Shown here piece after piece: positions 1-8,838 of a DNA stretch of 64,000 bases (position 1 is its first letter; every line of letters begins with the position of its first letter). The notes beneath the pieces were generated by a model that was not told where the DNA came from, did not search any database, and worked only from the letters and a program-made list of their open reading frames with translations. The position numbers and the translations under genes were made by a program. This DNA comes from Bacteroides sp. (GTDB lineage Bacteria; Bacteroidota; Bacteroidia; Bacteroidales; Bacteroidaceae). The stretch covers positions 1 through 64,000 of the forward strand of contig NZ_JAQVBV010000015.1 in the NCBI RefSeq assembly GCF_028690125.1, written 5' to 3'.

Positions 1-1227
1 GAAGATCAGTTGGCTAAATACGATGATAAGATCAATAAAGAAGTAGCTAAAGCTGCAAAGAAATTCGGTGATGCTTTTGATGAGGCTCAATTCCGTTCTA
101 CTAACGGGCGTGTATTGGAACATCAGGAAAAGCGCGACGCATTGCATACACGTTTTGCCAAGGCATTGAATGATAATAATTTCGAAGAACTCCGTCAGAT
201 AATTCTGGATGAAGAAATTGTTTGTCCGATCTCCGGAACAAAGAACTGGACAGAAGTTCGTCAGTTTAACCTGATGTTCTCTACCGATATGGGATCTACT
301 TCGGATGGTGCTATGAAGATTTATCTTCGTCCGGAGACGGCACAAGGTATTTTTGTAAACTACCTGAATGTACAGAAAACAGGTCGTATGAAAGTTCCTT
401 TCGGTATTGCCCAAATCGGTAAGGCTTTCCGTAATGAGATTGTTGCCCGTCAGTTCATTTTTCGTATGCGTGAATTCGAACAGATGGAAATGCAGTTCTT
501 TGTAAAACCGGGAACAGAACTTGACTGGTTCAAGAAATGGAAAGAAATCCGTTTGAAATGGCATAAAGCATTGGGCTTTGGTGATGATCATTATCGTTAT
601 CACGACCATGACAAACTGGCTCACTATGCAAATGCTGCAACAGATATTGAATTTTTGATGCCGTTTGGTTTCAAAGAAGTAGAAGGTGTACACTCTCGTA
701 CTAACTTCGACTTGTCTCAACATGAGAAATTCTCAGGAAAGAGCATTAAATACTTTGATCCGGAATTGAATGAATCTTATACTCCGTATGTGATTGAAAC
801 TTCTATCGGTGTAGACCGTATGTTCCTGAGCATCATGAGCGCTGCTTATTGTGAAGAGCAGTTGGAAAACGGAGAAAGCCGTGTTGTTTTGAAATTACCT
901 GCTGCATTGGCACCGGTGAAACTGGCTGTCATGCCTTTGATAAAGAAAGATGGTCTACCTGAGAAAGCTCGTGAGATTATCGATGATTTGAAATTCCACT
1001 TCCATTGTCAATATGATGAGAAAGACAGTATCGGTAAACGTTACCGTCGTCAGGATGCTATCGGTACTCCTTTTTGTGTAACTGTTGATCATCAGACATT
1101 AGAAGATAACTGCGTGACATTACGTAATCGTGACACAATGCAACAGGAGCGTGTGGCAATCTCTGAACTGAATAATATTATTGCAGACAGAGTGAGCATC
1201 ACTTCTCTATTGAAAACTTTACAATAA
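1..1227 (+). CDS. glyS: glycine--tRNA ligase (eukaryotic/archaeal-type class II), 5'-truncated by window
   Basis: Charges tRNA-Gly with glycine in the cytoplasm. The frame is open from base 1, so the N-terminus (roughly 100 residues, judging by the usual ~510 aa length of the single-chain enzyme) lies outside the window; the TTG at base 10 is an internal Leu codon, not a start. Visible class II features are motif 2 (FRNEIVARQFIFRMREFEQ) and a motif 3-like stretch (GVDRMFLSIM). The last ~100 residues look like the anticodon-binding domain (AALAPVKLAVMPLIKK onward). It is a homodimer-type single-chain enzyme, not the alpha2-beta2 GlyQ/GlyS of many other bacteria. It ends TAA 11 bp before the FKBP gene on the same strand, so the two are probably co-transcribed. 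Confidence 0.95.
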   Translation, partial: EDQLAKYDDKINKEVAKAAKKFGDAFDEAQFRSTNGRVLEHQEKRDALHTRFAKALNDNNFEELRQIILDEEIVCPISGTKNWTEVRQFNLMFSTDMGSTSDGAMKIYLRPETAQGIFVNYLNVQKTGRMKVPFGIAQIGKAFRNEIVARQFIFRMREFEQMEMQFFVKPGTELDWFKKWKEIRLKWHKALGFGDDHYRYHDHDKLAHYANAATDIEFLMPFGFKEVEGVHSRTNFDLSQHEKFSGKSIKYFDPELNESYTPYVIETSIGVDRMFLSIMSAAYCEEQLENGESRVVLKLPAALAPVKLAVMPLIKKDGLPEKAREIIDDLKFHFHCQYDEKDSIGKRYRRQDAIGTPFCVTVDHQTLEDNCVTLRNRDTMQQERVAISELNNIIADRVSITSLLKTLQ

Positions 1228-1238
1228 ACCTTTGACGA

Positions 1239-1850
1239 ATGAGTAAAAAAATCTATTTATTCTCTTTAATTTTGTTGGCTTTGGCTTTTGTTTCTTGTGA
1301 GGAAACAAAAGAAGAAGGTCGGTATGATAATTGGCGTACACGGAACGAGGTATTTATTGACTCGTTGGGTACCGTTTATGAAACAGTGCCCGGTAGAGGC
1401 GGTTTAGAACGGTTCAGTATGTACATAAATCCGGGGGAATTTATTTATTATAAAGTAAAAACACCTGTTGAAACGAATAAGCTGAATAAGGATATGGTAG
1501 GACGGAGACCAACGAGTGCATCGACGGTTACTGCTTATTATAAAGGTATGAATATTCTTAGGGAACGTTTTGATGGTTTTTATGGTGAGAACCCGAACCT
1601 TGATGAATCAAACGCAAATGAAGGAGAAACTCTGCCTGTAAGTCTGGCACTATCGAGTGTTATAACCGGCTGGCAGGAAGCTCTTCAACATATGGCGGTT
1701 GGAGATCGTTGGGAAATTTATATTCCTTGGCAATATGCTTATGGAACTACTGGTAACTCGAATGCTAATATTTTAAGTTATTCTGCATTAATCTTTGATG
1801 TACAGTTGCTTGATACAAATTATCCGGCAGCAAAAGATGAGAAGGAATAA
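1239..1850 (+). CDS. FKBP-type peptidyl-prolyl cis-trans isomerase lipoprotein
   Basis: Likely a periplasmic or outer-membrane-anchored prolyl isomerase. Residues 1-20 form a lipoprotein signal with lipobox FVSC (Cys20). The C-terminal half (about residues 95-200) has the FKBP pattern: TVTAYYKGMN, then VITGWQEALQHMAVGDRWEI, then IPWQYAYG, matching the GW..al..M..G..w...IP..laYG core. At 203 aa it is a single-domain protein. It follows glyS by 11 bp and ends before a bidirectional hairpin. The substrate is unknown. Family confidence is high; the isomerase activity itself is inferred. Confidence 0.85.
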   Translation: MSKKIYLFSLILLALAFVSCEETKEEGRYDNWRTRNEVFIDSLGTVYETVPGRGGLERFSMYINPGEFIYYKVKTPVETNKLNKDMVGRRPTSASTVTAYYKGMNILRERFDGFYGENPNLDESNANEGETLPVSLALSSVITGWQEALQHMAVGDRWEIYIPWQYAYGTTGNSNANILSYSALIFDVQLLDTNYPAAKDEKE

Positions 1851-1924
1851 AATAGATTTATAAAATAAGTGGTCTTGGAATTATTAATTCTTTTATTGCT
1901 ACTTAATTTATTATACAAACTAAG

Positions 1925-1960
1925 GAAAACGACCTGTTCTATTTAAGAGCAGGTCGTTTC
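1925..1960. terminator. bidirectional intrinsic terminator between FKBP gene and murQ
   Basis: Inverted repeat with arms around 1925-1940 and 1946-1960 (AAACGACCTG / CAGGTCGTTT core) and a short A/T loop. It sits between two convergent genes (plus-strand FKBP ending 1850, minus-strand murQ ending 1965) and is followed by T-rich sequence on the plus strand. Confidence 0.75.
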
Positions 1961-1964
1961 TTAA

Positions 1965-2771
1965 TTAACGAATTCGATAAGCCTCAATCGCTTTCTTCAC
2001 CGATCCGTGTAGCAACAATAGTTTTTGGGCTTCCTCATGATTCAGTTCCAACTCTTCCATAATCATACGTGTACCTCTTTCTACTAGTTTACGATTGCTG
2101 AGTTGCATATTTACCATCTTGTTTCCCTTTACTCTTCCAAGTTGAATCATAACAGAAGTGCTAATCATATTCAGAATCATTTTTTGTCCGGTACCGGACT
2201 TCATGCGGGAGCTTCCTGTTACATATTCCGGTCCAACAATCATTTCGATAGCTACATCTGATTCTGCAGTCATAGGAGCATCCGGATTACTAGTGATGCA
2301 TCCCGTCAGAATGCCATGTTTGCGGGCTTCCCGTAAAGCGCCAATTACGTAAGGTGTGGTACCGGAGGCAGCAATGCCAATTACTGTGTCTTTATCATTA
2401 ATATGATGAGCAGTGAGTTCTTTCCATCCTTGGTTTATATCGTCCTCCGCACCCTCTACCGGATTTCGTAAAGCTGAATCACCTCCGGCTATTAATCCGA
2501 TAACCCAGGTAGGAGGCATACCGAAAGTTGGAGGAATTTCAGAAGCGTCGAGTACTCCCAAACGCCCACTAGTTCCAGCTCCCAAATAGAAGATACGTCC
2601 TCCCTGTTTCATACGGGGGATAATTTGATTGACAAGTATTTCTATCTGTGGAATTGTTTTCTGTACCGCAAGTGCCACTACCTGATCTTCCCGATTGATA
2701 TCTTCTAGTATCTCTCGAACAGATTTTCTCTCCAGGTCATTATAAAGTGATGATTGTTCTGTGATTTGCAT
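1965..2771 (-). CDS. murQ: N-acetylmuramic acid 6-phosphate etherase
   Basis: Cleaves the D-lactyl ether of MurNAc-6-phosphate to give GlcNAc-6-phosphate, in the cytoplasm, as a step in peptidoglycan recycling. The SIS fold shows GAGTSGRLGVLDASE near residue 65, AASGTTPYV near 133 and SRMKSGTGQKMILN near 187, all typical of MurQ. At 268 aa it is slightly shorter than the usual ~300 aa but looks complete. It is the last gene of a minus-strand operon, 43 bp after the kinase gene. The order permease-kinase-etherase matches the murTKQ salvage operon described in Tannerella forsythia, where exogenous MurNAc is imported unphosphorylated and phosphorylated inside. Confidence 0.93.
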   Translation of the reverse strand: MQITEQSSLYNDLERKSVREILEDINREDQVVALAVQKTIPQIEILVNQIIPRMKQGGRIFYLGAGTSGRLGVLDASEIPPTFGMPPTWVIGLIAGGDSALRNPVEGAEDDINQGWKELTAHHINDKDTVIGIAASGTTPYVIGALREARKHGILTGCITSNPDAPMTAESDVAIEMIVGPEYVTGSSRMKSGTGQKMILNMISTSVMIQLGRVKGNKMVNMQLSNRKLVERGTRMIMEELELNHEEAQKLLLLHGSVKKAIEAYRIR

Positions 2772-2814
2772 AATTTCTCTATTTTTTTTAGGACGTACAA
2801 TAAATGGAGAGATG

Positions 2815-3648
2815 CTATTGATGATATTGAATTAAGCCTTTCATTGGACTTTGAAGTATTTTCCCTAATCTTATATCCGTTTGCTCTATGGCTTCTTGCA
2901 GAACTTCTTTATAGTAATAAGCAATGGAACCAATAAAGTGTACCGGATACTGTTTATAATTATATTGCATCACGTTTCTGCGAAGGAAAGCAAGAAAGCT
3001 GTTGAGTACTAATGAATGGATAGCAGGCTCTTCTATGTGTTGCGCAAGAAAGGGTGACAGACTAGCCAGAAAACGATTTGGGAATGGTTGGCGATAAACG
3101 CGATCTATAATATCGGGACCGGTTAGATTGAACTGTCTCAGAAAAGCTTCCTTTAATGTGGAAGGAAGTTGATTCTTTAATATATCGCCCACCAGTAGTT
3201 TCCCCAAAACCGCACCGCTTCCTTCATCTCCCAGAATGAAGCCTAGTGGAGATACATTATCTACAATTTCTTCACCATTATAGAAACAAGAGTTGGAACC
3301 CGTCCCCAGAATGCAGGCAATGCCCGCTTCATGTCCACACAACCCGTGAGCCACAGCCAACATATCAGAATTTACTTTGATAGTTCCTGTTACGGGCAAG
3401 CTATTGGCAATTGCTCGTTGGATGACAGGAGCTTTTTCGGGTGTGCAACCGGCTCCGTAAAAGTAAATGGCGCTTAATTCTCCTTCTGGTAATTGTGGCA
3501 GAAGGATGGAGGTTAATTCGCGTTGAATATCTTCTTCCGATTGGAAAAAAGGATTAAGTCCTTTTGTCCCAATTCGTTGAATTGGCATACCGTTGAGTGC
3601 GATACACCAATCGGTTTTAGTAGAGCCACTGTCTGCTATTAGTATCAT
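2815..3648 (-). CDS. murK: BadF/BadG-type ASKHA sugar kinase, probable MurNAc/GlcNAc kinase (MurK-like)
   Basis: Probably phosphorylates N-acetylmuramic acid (perhaps also GlcNAc) at O6 using ATP, feeding MurQ. The protein starts with the ASKHA phosphate-1 motif (DSGSTKTDW, residues 6-14). It also has the GTGSNSC adenosine/phosphate region and GDEGSGAVLGK. At 277 aa it is the usual size for the BadF/BcrA kinase family. It lies between the permease and murQ on the minus strand. Assignment as MurK rests on this operon context; the sequence alone only supports an N-acetylhexosamine kinase of the BadF group. Confidence 0.8.
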   Translation of the reverse strand: MILIADSGSTKTDWCIALNGMPIQRIGTKGLNPFFQSEEDIQRELTSILLPQLPEGELSAIYFYGAGCTPEKAPVIQRAIANSLPVTGTIKVNSDMLAVAHGLCGHEAGIACILGTGSNSCFYNGEEIVDNVSPLGFILGDEGSGAVLGKLLVGDILKNQLPSTLKEAFLRQFNLTGPDIIDRVYRQPFPNRFLASLSPFLAQHIEEPAIHSLVLNSFLAFLRRNVMQYNYKQYPVHFIGSIAYYYKEVLQEAIEQTDIRLGKILQSPMKGLIQYHQ

Positions 3649-3682
3649 ATCTTAATTTATATTTTTACATAGAATATAATTC

Positions 3683-4963
3683 CTAGACTTTCTTCCCAAA
3701 TGAATCATCTAATCGGTTGTGAATCATCCAAGCAGCAATAATTCCGGGAATGGTGCAGATACATACCCAGATAAAAAAGTTGGTATAGCCAAGATGTTCC
3801 TGTATCCACCCGGCGGGCATACCCGGAAGCATCATTCCAAGTGCCATAAATCCTGTTCCGATAGCATAGTGTGCTGTCTTATGTTCTCCTTCGGCAATAT
3901 AAATCAGATAAAGCATATACGCAGTGAAGCCGAATCCGTAACCTAACTGCTCAATTGCTACACAAAAAGATATGAGTATAGGATTGTCCGGTGTGGTAGC
4001 TGCCATCCATACATAAAGAATATCGGGGAGATTAATAGCTAATGCCATTGGTAGTATCCATTTCTTGAAACCATCACGTGAGACGAGAAACCCGCTGATA
4101 ATTCCACCTATTAAGAGAGCAGCTACTCCAATCGTTCCGTAAATCATTCCAACAGTTGTTGTGGATAGAGCCAATCCTCCTTGTGAGGCATTGTCTAAAA
4201 GGAAGGGTGAGGCTATTTTAGCTAGTTGTGATTCTCCCAACCGATAAGTAAGCAGGAAGAAAAGCATTAAAAACAGATTTTCTTTCTGAAAGAAGGAGAT
4301 AAATGTTTTAAAAAAGTCTTCGAATAATTTACCGGCAGTTAATCCTTCTCTTTTGACATCTGCTTCCGGATGCGGAAGAGCCCAATGATGGTATATAGTA
4401 AGTCCGAGGAAAAGTCCTGCCAGGAGATAGAAAGTAATGCTCCACGCTAAAGGGATATTGGCTTGTGACGTTTCCAGCCAACCGGCTATCATAACAAGGA
4501 TTCCTTGCCCAAAGATATTTGCAAAACGGTAGAATGTATTTCGAATTCCAACAAAGAAAGACTGTTCTTTATTGTTGAGTCCGAGCATATAAAAACCATC
4601 AGCGGCAATATCATGGGTTGCCGAACTAAATGCCAATAACCAGAAAAAAGCAAGAGTAAACTGTACGTAATGTTCTGTCGGAATAAAGAAAGCGATACCG
4701 GCAAATCCCGCAGCGATGAAACTCTGCATGGCGATAATCCAGGAACGTTTAGTCTTTATCAGATCTACAAAAGGACTCCATAGCGGTTTGATTGTCCAGG
4801 GAAGGTAAAGCCAGGAAGTATAAAGGGCAATTTCTGTATTTGATAATCCCAGTCGTTTATACATGATGACAGCGATAGTCATTACTGCCACATAAGGAAG
4901 CCCTTCTGCAAAATAGAGTGTGGGTATCCAACTCCAGGGTTTTTTATTTCTTGATGTCGTCAT
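3683..4963 (-). CDS. MFS permease, AmpG/MurT-like muropeptide or MurNAc importer
   Basis: Inner-membrane major facilitator protein of 426 aa with about 12 hydrophobic segments. The N-terminus (WSWIPTLYFAEGLPYVAV, then WLYLPWTIKPLWSP) is the AmpG-like signature. AmpG imports anhydro-muropeptides; the Tannerella homologue MurT imports free MurNAc. The adjacent murK and murQ and the absence of NagZ, AnmK or LdcA genes nearby favour MurNAc import here, but the substrate is inferred from context. It is 11 bp downstream of the SpoIID-domain gene and 34 bp upstream of murK. Confidence 0.82.
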   Translation of the reverse strand: MTTSRNKKPWSWIPTLYFAEGLPYVAVMTIAVIMYKRLGLSNTEIALYTSWLYLPWTIKPLWSPFVDLIKTKRSWIIAMQSFIAAGFAGIAFFIPTEHYVQFTLAFFWLLAFSSATHDIAADGFYMLGLNNKEQSFFVGIRNTFYRFANIFGQGILVMIAGWLETSQANIPLAWSITFYLLAGLFLGLTIYHHWALPHPEADVKREGLTAGKLFEDFFKTFISFFQKENLFLMLFFLLTYRLGESQLAKIASPFLLDNASQGGLALSTTTVGMIYGTIGVAALLIGGIISGFLVSRDGFKKWILPMALAINLPDILYVWMAATTPDNPILISFCVAIEQLGYGFGFTAYMLYLIYIAEGEHKTAHYAIGTGFMALGMMLPGMPAGWIQEHLGYTNFFIWVCICTIPGIIAAWMIHNRLDDSFGKKV

Positions 4964-4974
4964 AATAAAGTGTT

Positions 4975-6366
4975 TTAATGATATTGTTGTTCGATAATGC
5001 TTTCCGGATAATAGTGGGATAGTATTTCATCATAAGTATATCCTTTTTCTCCCATAACGGCAGCACCAATCTGGCAAAGTCCGACCCCATGCCCCCAGCC
5101 GGCACCGATAAAAATAAAGCGGGAAGGGATTTCTTCTTTACCTTCCTTATCGATTACAAAAGCAGAACTGTAGAGATGTGAAGTGGACAGAGTCCGGCGA
5201 ATTTCCAGCTCTTTCCCGATAATAAGAGTACGTAAAGTTCCAACTATTTTTAGTTTGACGATACGTCCGGAGGTCCCTCGCTCTATAGGGATCAAATCTA
5301 TGATTTTACCAAAATCTATTCCTGAACGGTTATGTATCAGTTCCGAAAGCTCTTGTTGAGCATAGGATATTTTCCAACGATAAAAATCCGCAGTCTCCTG
5401 ATCGTAGTTGTTGAGTACCTGACTCAATACATTCCTATCTTGTGTGTTACAGAAAGCAATGGGAGAGGTACGAATCCATTGATCCGCTTCCGCTTCTATA
5501 GTCAAATCGGGGAGTTTATAGTCTGTTCTATCATCCCGTTTGCCAACAAGATAGGGATGCTTCACATTCTCCCAGCAATTTTGAAACTCCTCTAAGGCAC
5601 CACCGCAACATTTAGAAAAACGGGCATCACAAATATGATCTTTGTACATAAGCACTTCTCCTCGCGTAGAAGAAACAGCTTCGATAGCTTGAATAGTAGA
5701 AGCACGTGTAATTCCCTGATAACGTTGGCAATGATCGTCGGCACAGACGTCAAAGTGCGTATGTGCTTCATGGTCGTACCACTTGATAAATGAAGAATGA
5801 AGAATGGAAAATGAAGAATGGTCTTTACTGTCTGGTTCTATTTTGAGGTCTCCATTATTTATTGCTTTTAGTTCTCTATTTTCCGGATTCTTTTTTACTA
5901 ATTCTTCATTTTCTCCTTTTTCCCGTTCTCCAATTTTGTTGAGTAACCAGCTTCTGGAGATTACAGCATGTGCTTTTAGTAATTCTAAAGAGGCTGTTGC
6001 ACTCATTTCCGATGAAATAACACTCGTCAGGTAATCTTCCACAGGGATGATGTTGATAGCAGTAAGTTTCTCGTCTTCGATAATGAGTTTTAATATTCCT
6101 TTGAAACGTTGAGGCTCTTTACGCTCCCAATGGAAGTTGATTCCTATGGTGACATCTTTTAGTTCAAAGAAGGCAGCATCGGATTGCTTGGGTGAGAAAT
6201 GTAATTCATCATACATTTTTTCTCTCCAATAGATTTTTCCTTCTTTATAGACAGCTTTTTGTGCTCCTGTAGATTCTAATTTACCAGAAGAAATAAATGT
6301 TTCCGGAAAAGAAAATTCAATTTCTTTTCCGGATAGGATTCCGACTGATATTAGAGGCTCTCTCAT
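4975..6366 (-). CDS. SpoIID/LytB-domain protein, no visible signal peptide
   Basis: SpoIID-family enzymes are lytic transglycosylases that cleave denuded glycan strands. The family signature is present: [20 protein letters not shown] with the expected catalytic Glu at residue 120, a central Cys-rich part ([19 protein letters not shown]), and a C-terminal [18 protein letters not shown]. At 463 aa it is longer than the minimal domain, partly because of a low-complexity insert at about residues 145-195. The N-terminus ([20 protein letters not shown]) has no hydrophobic signal, so the location is uncertain and may be cytoplasmic. It overlaps the upstream gene by 4 bp, indicating translational coupling, and sits in the MurNAc-salvage operon. 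Confidence 0.8.
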   Translation of the reverse strand: MREPLISVGILSGKEIEFSFPETFISSGKLESTGAQKAVYKEGKIYWREKMYDELHFSPKQSDAAFFELKDVTIGINFHWERKEPQRFKGILKLIIEDEKLTAINIIPVEDYLTSVISSEMSATASLELLKAHAVISRSWLLNKIGEREKGENEELVKKNPENRELKAINNGDLKIEPDSKDHSSFSILHSSFIKWYDHEAHTHFDVCADDHCQRYQGITRASTIQAIEAVSSTRGEVLMYKDHICDARFSKCCGGALEEFQNCWENVKHPYLVGKRDDRTDYKLPDLTIEAEADQWIRTSPIAFCNTQDRNVLSQVLNNYDQETADFYRWKISYAQQELSELIHNRSGIDFGKIIDLIPIERGTSGRIVKLKIVGTLRTLIIGKELEIRRTLSTSHLYSSAFVIDKEGKEEIPSRFIFIGAGWGHGVGLCQIGAAVMGEKGYTYDEILSHYYPESIIEQQYH

Positions 6367-8828
6367 AATGTAGCTTTAATACGGTTGATAACTTCTTCCA
6401 ACTCTTCTTTGGGCATGGAGACTTCACGACAGATAGTATGTATCTTTTCCGGAGTTATTTTAGGAAGATCTTCTTCACGGACAATGGGGAATAAACCACT
6501 CAATTCGGCAATAGCCGGACTGACAAGGAGCTGTTCATCGCCTTTTGCATAGTAACAGTCCGGCCGGTGTTTACTACGTAAAAAGAGAATACAGTTGTAA
6601 CGGATTTTCGTGTCATCTAATTCTCCTTTGTAGTAAGGATAGAAGTCTTTTTTTTGTTCCAATCCATACCAAGCCAGAATATTCATCATCGGCTCCTTGT
6701 CAATCTTGTCAGTTGCAAGGATATCGTAGATTACTTTGAATATCTTTGCCATGTCTTTCTTACTTTTTGCCCTGATGTAAATGCCACTGATGGGCTCATC
6801 AGCATAAGATAGAATTATAGTGTCATTTTCAAAAAACGTTCTTTCATGCCAGTCATGCCATGTCAAAGCTACTAATTCTTCTCCTTTTGCAGCCGCTTGG
6901 AAGTGAGCATGGTCCGGTGCGGAAGCACCGCATTCCGGACCATTATACATAAGTAAATATTCTTTCAGGCTATCGGTCAGTTCTATCATATCCTCAAAAC
7001 GGTTGGCGATAGATTGCGGGGTATGACTTTTGGCAGCAATAGTCAGGTGTTGTTGAAATATGGGATAGGGATTGACTAATATCTGATAATCCTTATAATT
7101 GATAGCATTTTGTTCTACCGGACGGTTTTCCTGACAAAGGAAACAAGGACGTGCTTTGATAGAAGAAGCGTCTGTTTGAGCAGCTGTGGAGAGAATCCGC
7201 TTTGGATTGGGGAATACATACGCGTATATATACCAACCTTGTTTGTTTTGTGTGATTAATTTTTTTTGTTCCTGATACTTTCTAAGTAACTGGTAATTCT
7301 CCTTAACTAGTCCCCATGAATGGGTTTGTTCTTTAAAAAGTTGTTTTACAGACTTTTGAAGGTTTTGTGCTTTTTGGGGCTTTTGAATCCTGTTATTCAA
7401 TTCCCAGCTACGGAGACGGTCTTTATAGATGTTATTTTGATTGACTTTTTCAATTAAAAGAGCAGCATCCGAGTTTCCTTCCCAACGGCGGCAAAGATAG
7501 ACTACATCATATACCCGTCCTATCTGATAATCCCGTGAAATTCTTAATCCGAGTGCATAGTCTTCTCCGTAGCTTGTGTTCGGAACATTGATTTCACGTA
7601 GCAGGGGAGTGTAGAATCCGCGAGGAGCTCCGAGTCCGTTGATGCGCAATGCATTATTCCGTCCGTTTTCGGATGTCCATTCTTTGTGATCTATGATACC
7701 GGGAGCAATTTCATTCATATCAAAATCCGTCATCATATAGGTGCCGATTACCATTGCACAATTTTGCTGATAGAAGGCATCTACCATAATTTGCAAAGTA
7801 TGTTCGTCTTTATATACGTCATCGCTGTCAAGCTGAATAGCAAACTTTCCACATTTCTCGTGGTGGATACCTTCATTCCAACAACCTCCGATACCAAGAT
7901 CTTTCCTCTCAGGAATCACATGGATTAAACGCTTGTCTGTACTAAACTCATGAAGAGCCTCCGTGGTTCCGTCCGTAGAGTGATTGTCGATCACAATTAC
8001 ATTGAACGGGAAAGATGCTTGCTGACACAAAGCGGAGCGGACAGCATCTTTTATGGTACGAATACGGTTACGCACAGGAATAATGACAGAAGCCTCATAT
8101 TCAAAAGAAACGGATGAAAAATTAACTTGCTCAAACTCAGGATACAGATAGCCACCTATGGCTTTCAGGTGATTGGTGCATACCTGTTCCATTTCAATTT
8201 GTACCTCACGGTTCTTTGGATTTACGTAGTCAAATTGTTTTTCTCCGCTTTCCCTATTATCATTTTCTACTTCTGTATATAGATATTCATTGATATGTTC
8301 TAACTTGTGTTTCTGAGAAATCTTCAGTCTCAGATCATAGATGCCTGCATATTGATAGTCTTCTTCGGATGCCATTGCTGCTTTTTTGAAAGCGTTGGAT
8401 TGAAATAATAAAAGCGAACCGAAGTCAAAATCATCGCGCAAACTCCCGAATTGATAGTCGATGACAGGAGCTGTTTTCTGTACACCGTCTATCTGTTGGA
8501 AATGGTCAGCATAAACTATCCCTGCCTGCGTCATTTCTATTACCTGTACCATTCGTTCGAGAGCAAATTGTCCAAGTCTTAGTTCTGTAGGCTTAGTATA
8601 TAATAGGGTGTATGGAGCGTCGGAATGTGCTGCGATAGCTTTCATTGCTTCTGTGGACAGGAAGTTGTTGGCAGAGATCATTTCACAGTTGGGAATACAC
8701 ACATTGGTGAATTCCGGTGCTATTAGATATATCTTATTTACTTGCTCCGATGCACGTAATTCTTTTACTATTTGTGTACTTTCTTTTAATCTGCTGAAAG
8801 GAAGAAAACAGTTGATTGTTGCTTTCAT
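6363..8828 (-). CDS. fusion of GT2 glycosyltransferase and GalT/HIT-like nucleotidyltransferase (DUF4922-type)
   Basis: 821 aa with two recognisable parts. Residues about 245-460 are a GT-A (family 2) glycosyltransferase: [32 protein letters not shown], and a metal-binding QLDSDD at 332-337. Residues about 555-800 resemble the GalT/GDP-galactose phosphorylase branch of the HIT superfamily: a CFLC zinc-knuckle-like pair at 562/565, [17 protein letters not shown], and HAHFQ at 640-644, matching the HxHxQ active site of nucleotidyltransferases. The first ~230 residues contain a second, degenerate GT-like region. Such a fusion could make or break a nucleotide sugar and transfer the sugar. It is in the MurNAc operon, 10 bp after the symporter. 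The substrate is unknown. Confidence 0.72.
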   Translation of the reverse strand: MKATINCFLPFSRLKESTQIVKELRASEQVNKIYLIAPEFTNVCIPNCEMISANNFLSTEAMKAIAAHSDAPYTLLYTKPTELRLGQFALERMVQVIEMTQAGIVYADHFQQIDGVQKTAPVIDYQFGSLRDDFDFGSLLLFQSNAFKKAAMASEEDYQYAGIYDLRLKISQKHKLEHINEYLYTEVENDNRESGEKQFDYVNPKNREVQIEMEQVCTNHLKAIGGYLYPEFEQVNFSSVSFEYEASVIIPVRNRIRTIKDAVRSALCQQASFPFNVIVIDNHSTDGTTEALHEFSTDKRLIHVIPERKDLGIGGCWNEGIHHEKCGKFAIQLDSDDVYKDEHTLQIMVDAFYQQNCAMVIGTYMMTDFDMNEIAPGIIDHKEWTSENGRNNALRINGLGAPRGFYTPLLREINVPNTSYGEDYALGLRISRDYQIGRVYDVVYLCRRWEGNSDAALLIEKVNQNNIYKDRLRSWELNNRIQKPQKAQNLQKSVKQLFKEQTHSWGLVKENYQLLRKYQEQKKLITQNKQGWYIYAYVFPNPKRILSTAAQTDASSIKARPCFLCQENRPVEQNAINYKDYQILVNPYPIFQQHLTIAAKSHTPQSIANRFEDMIELTDSLKEYLLMYNGPECGASAPDHAHFQAAAKGEELVALTWHDWHERTFFENDTIILSYADEPISGIYIRAKSKKDMAKIFKVIYDILATDKIDKEPMMNILAWYGLEQKKDFYPYYKGELDDTKIRYNCILFLRSKHRPDCYYAKGDEQLLVSPAIAELSGLFPIVREEDLPKITPEKIHTICREVSMPKEELEEVINRIKATL

Positions 8829-8838
8829 TTTTTATTTA

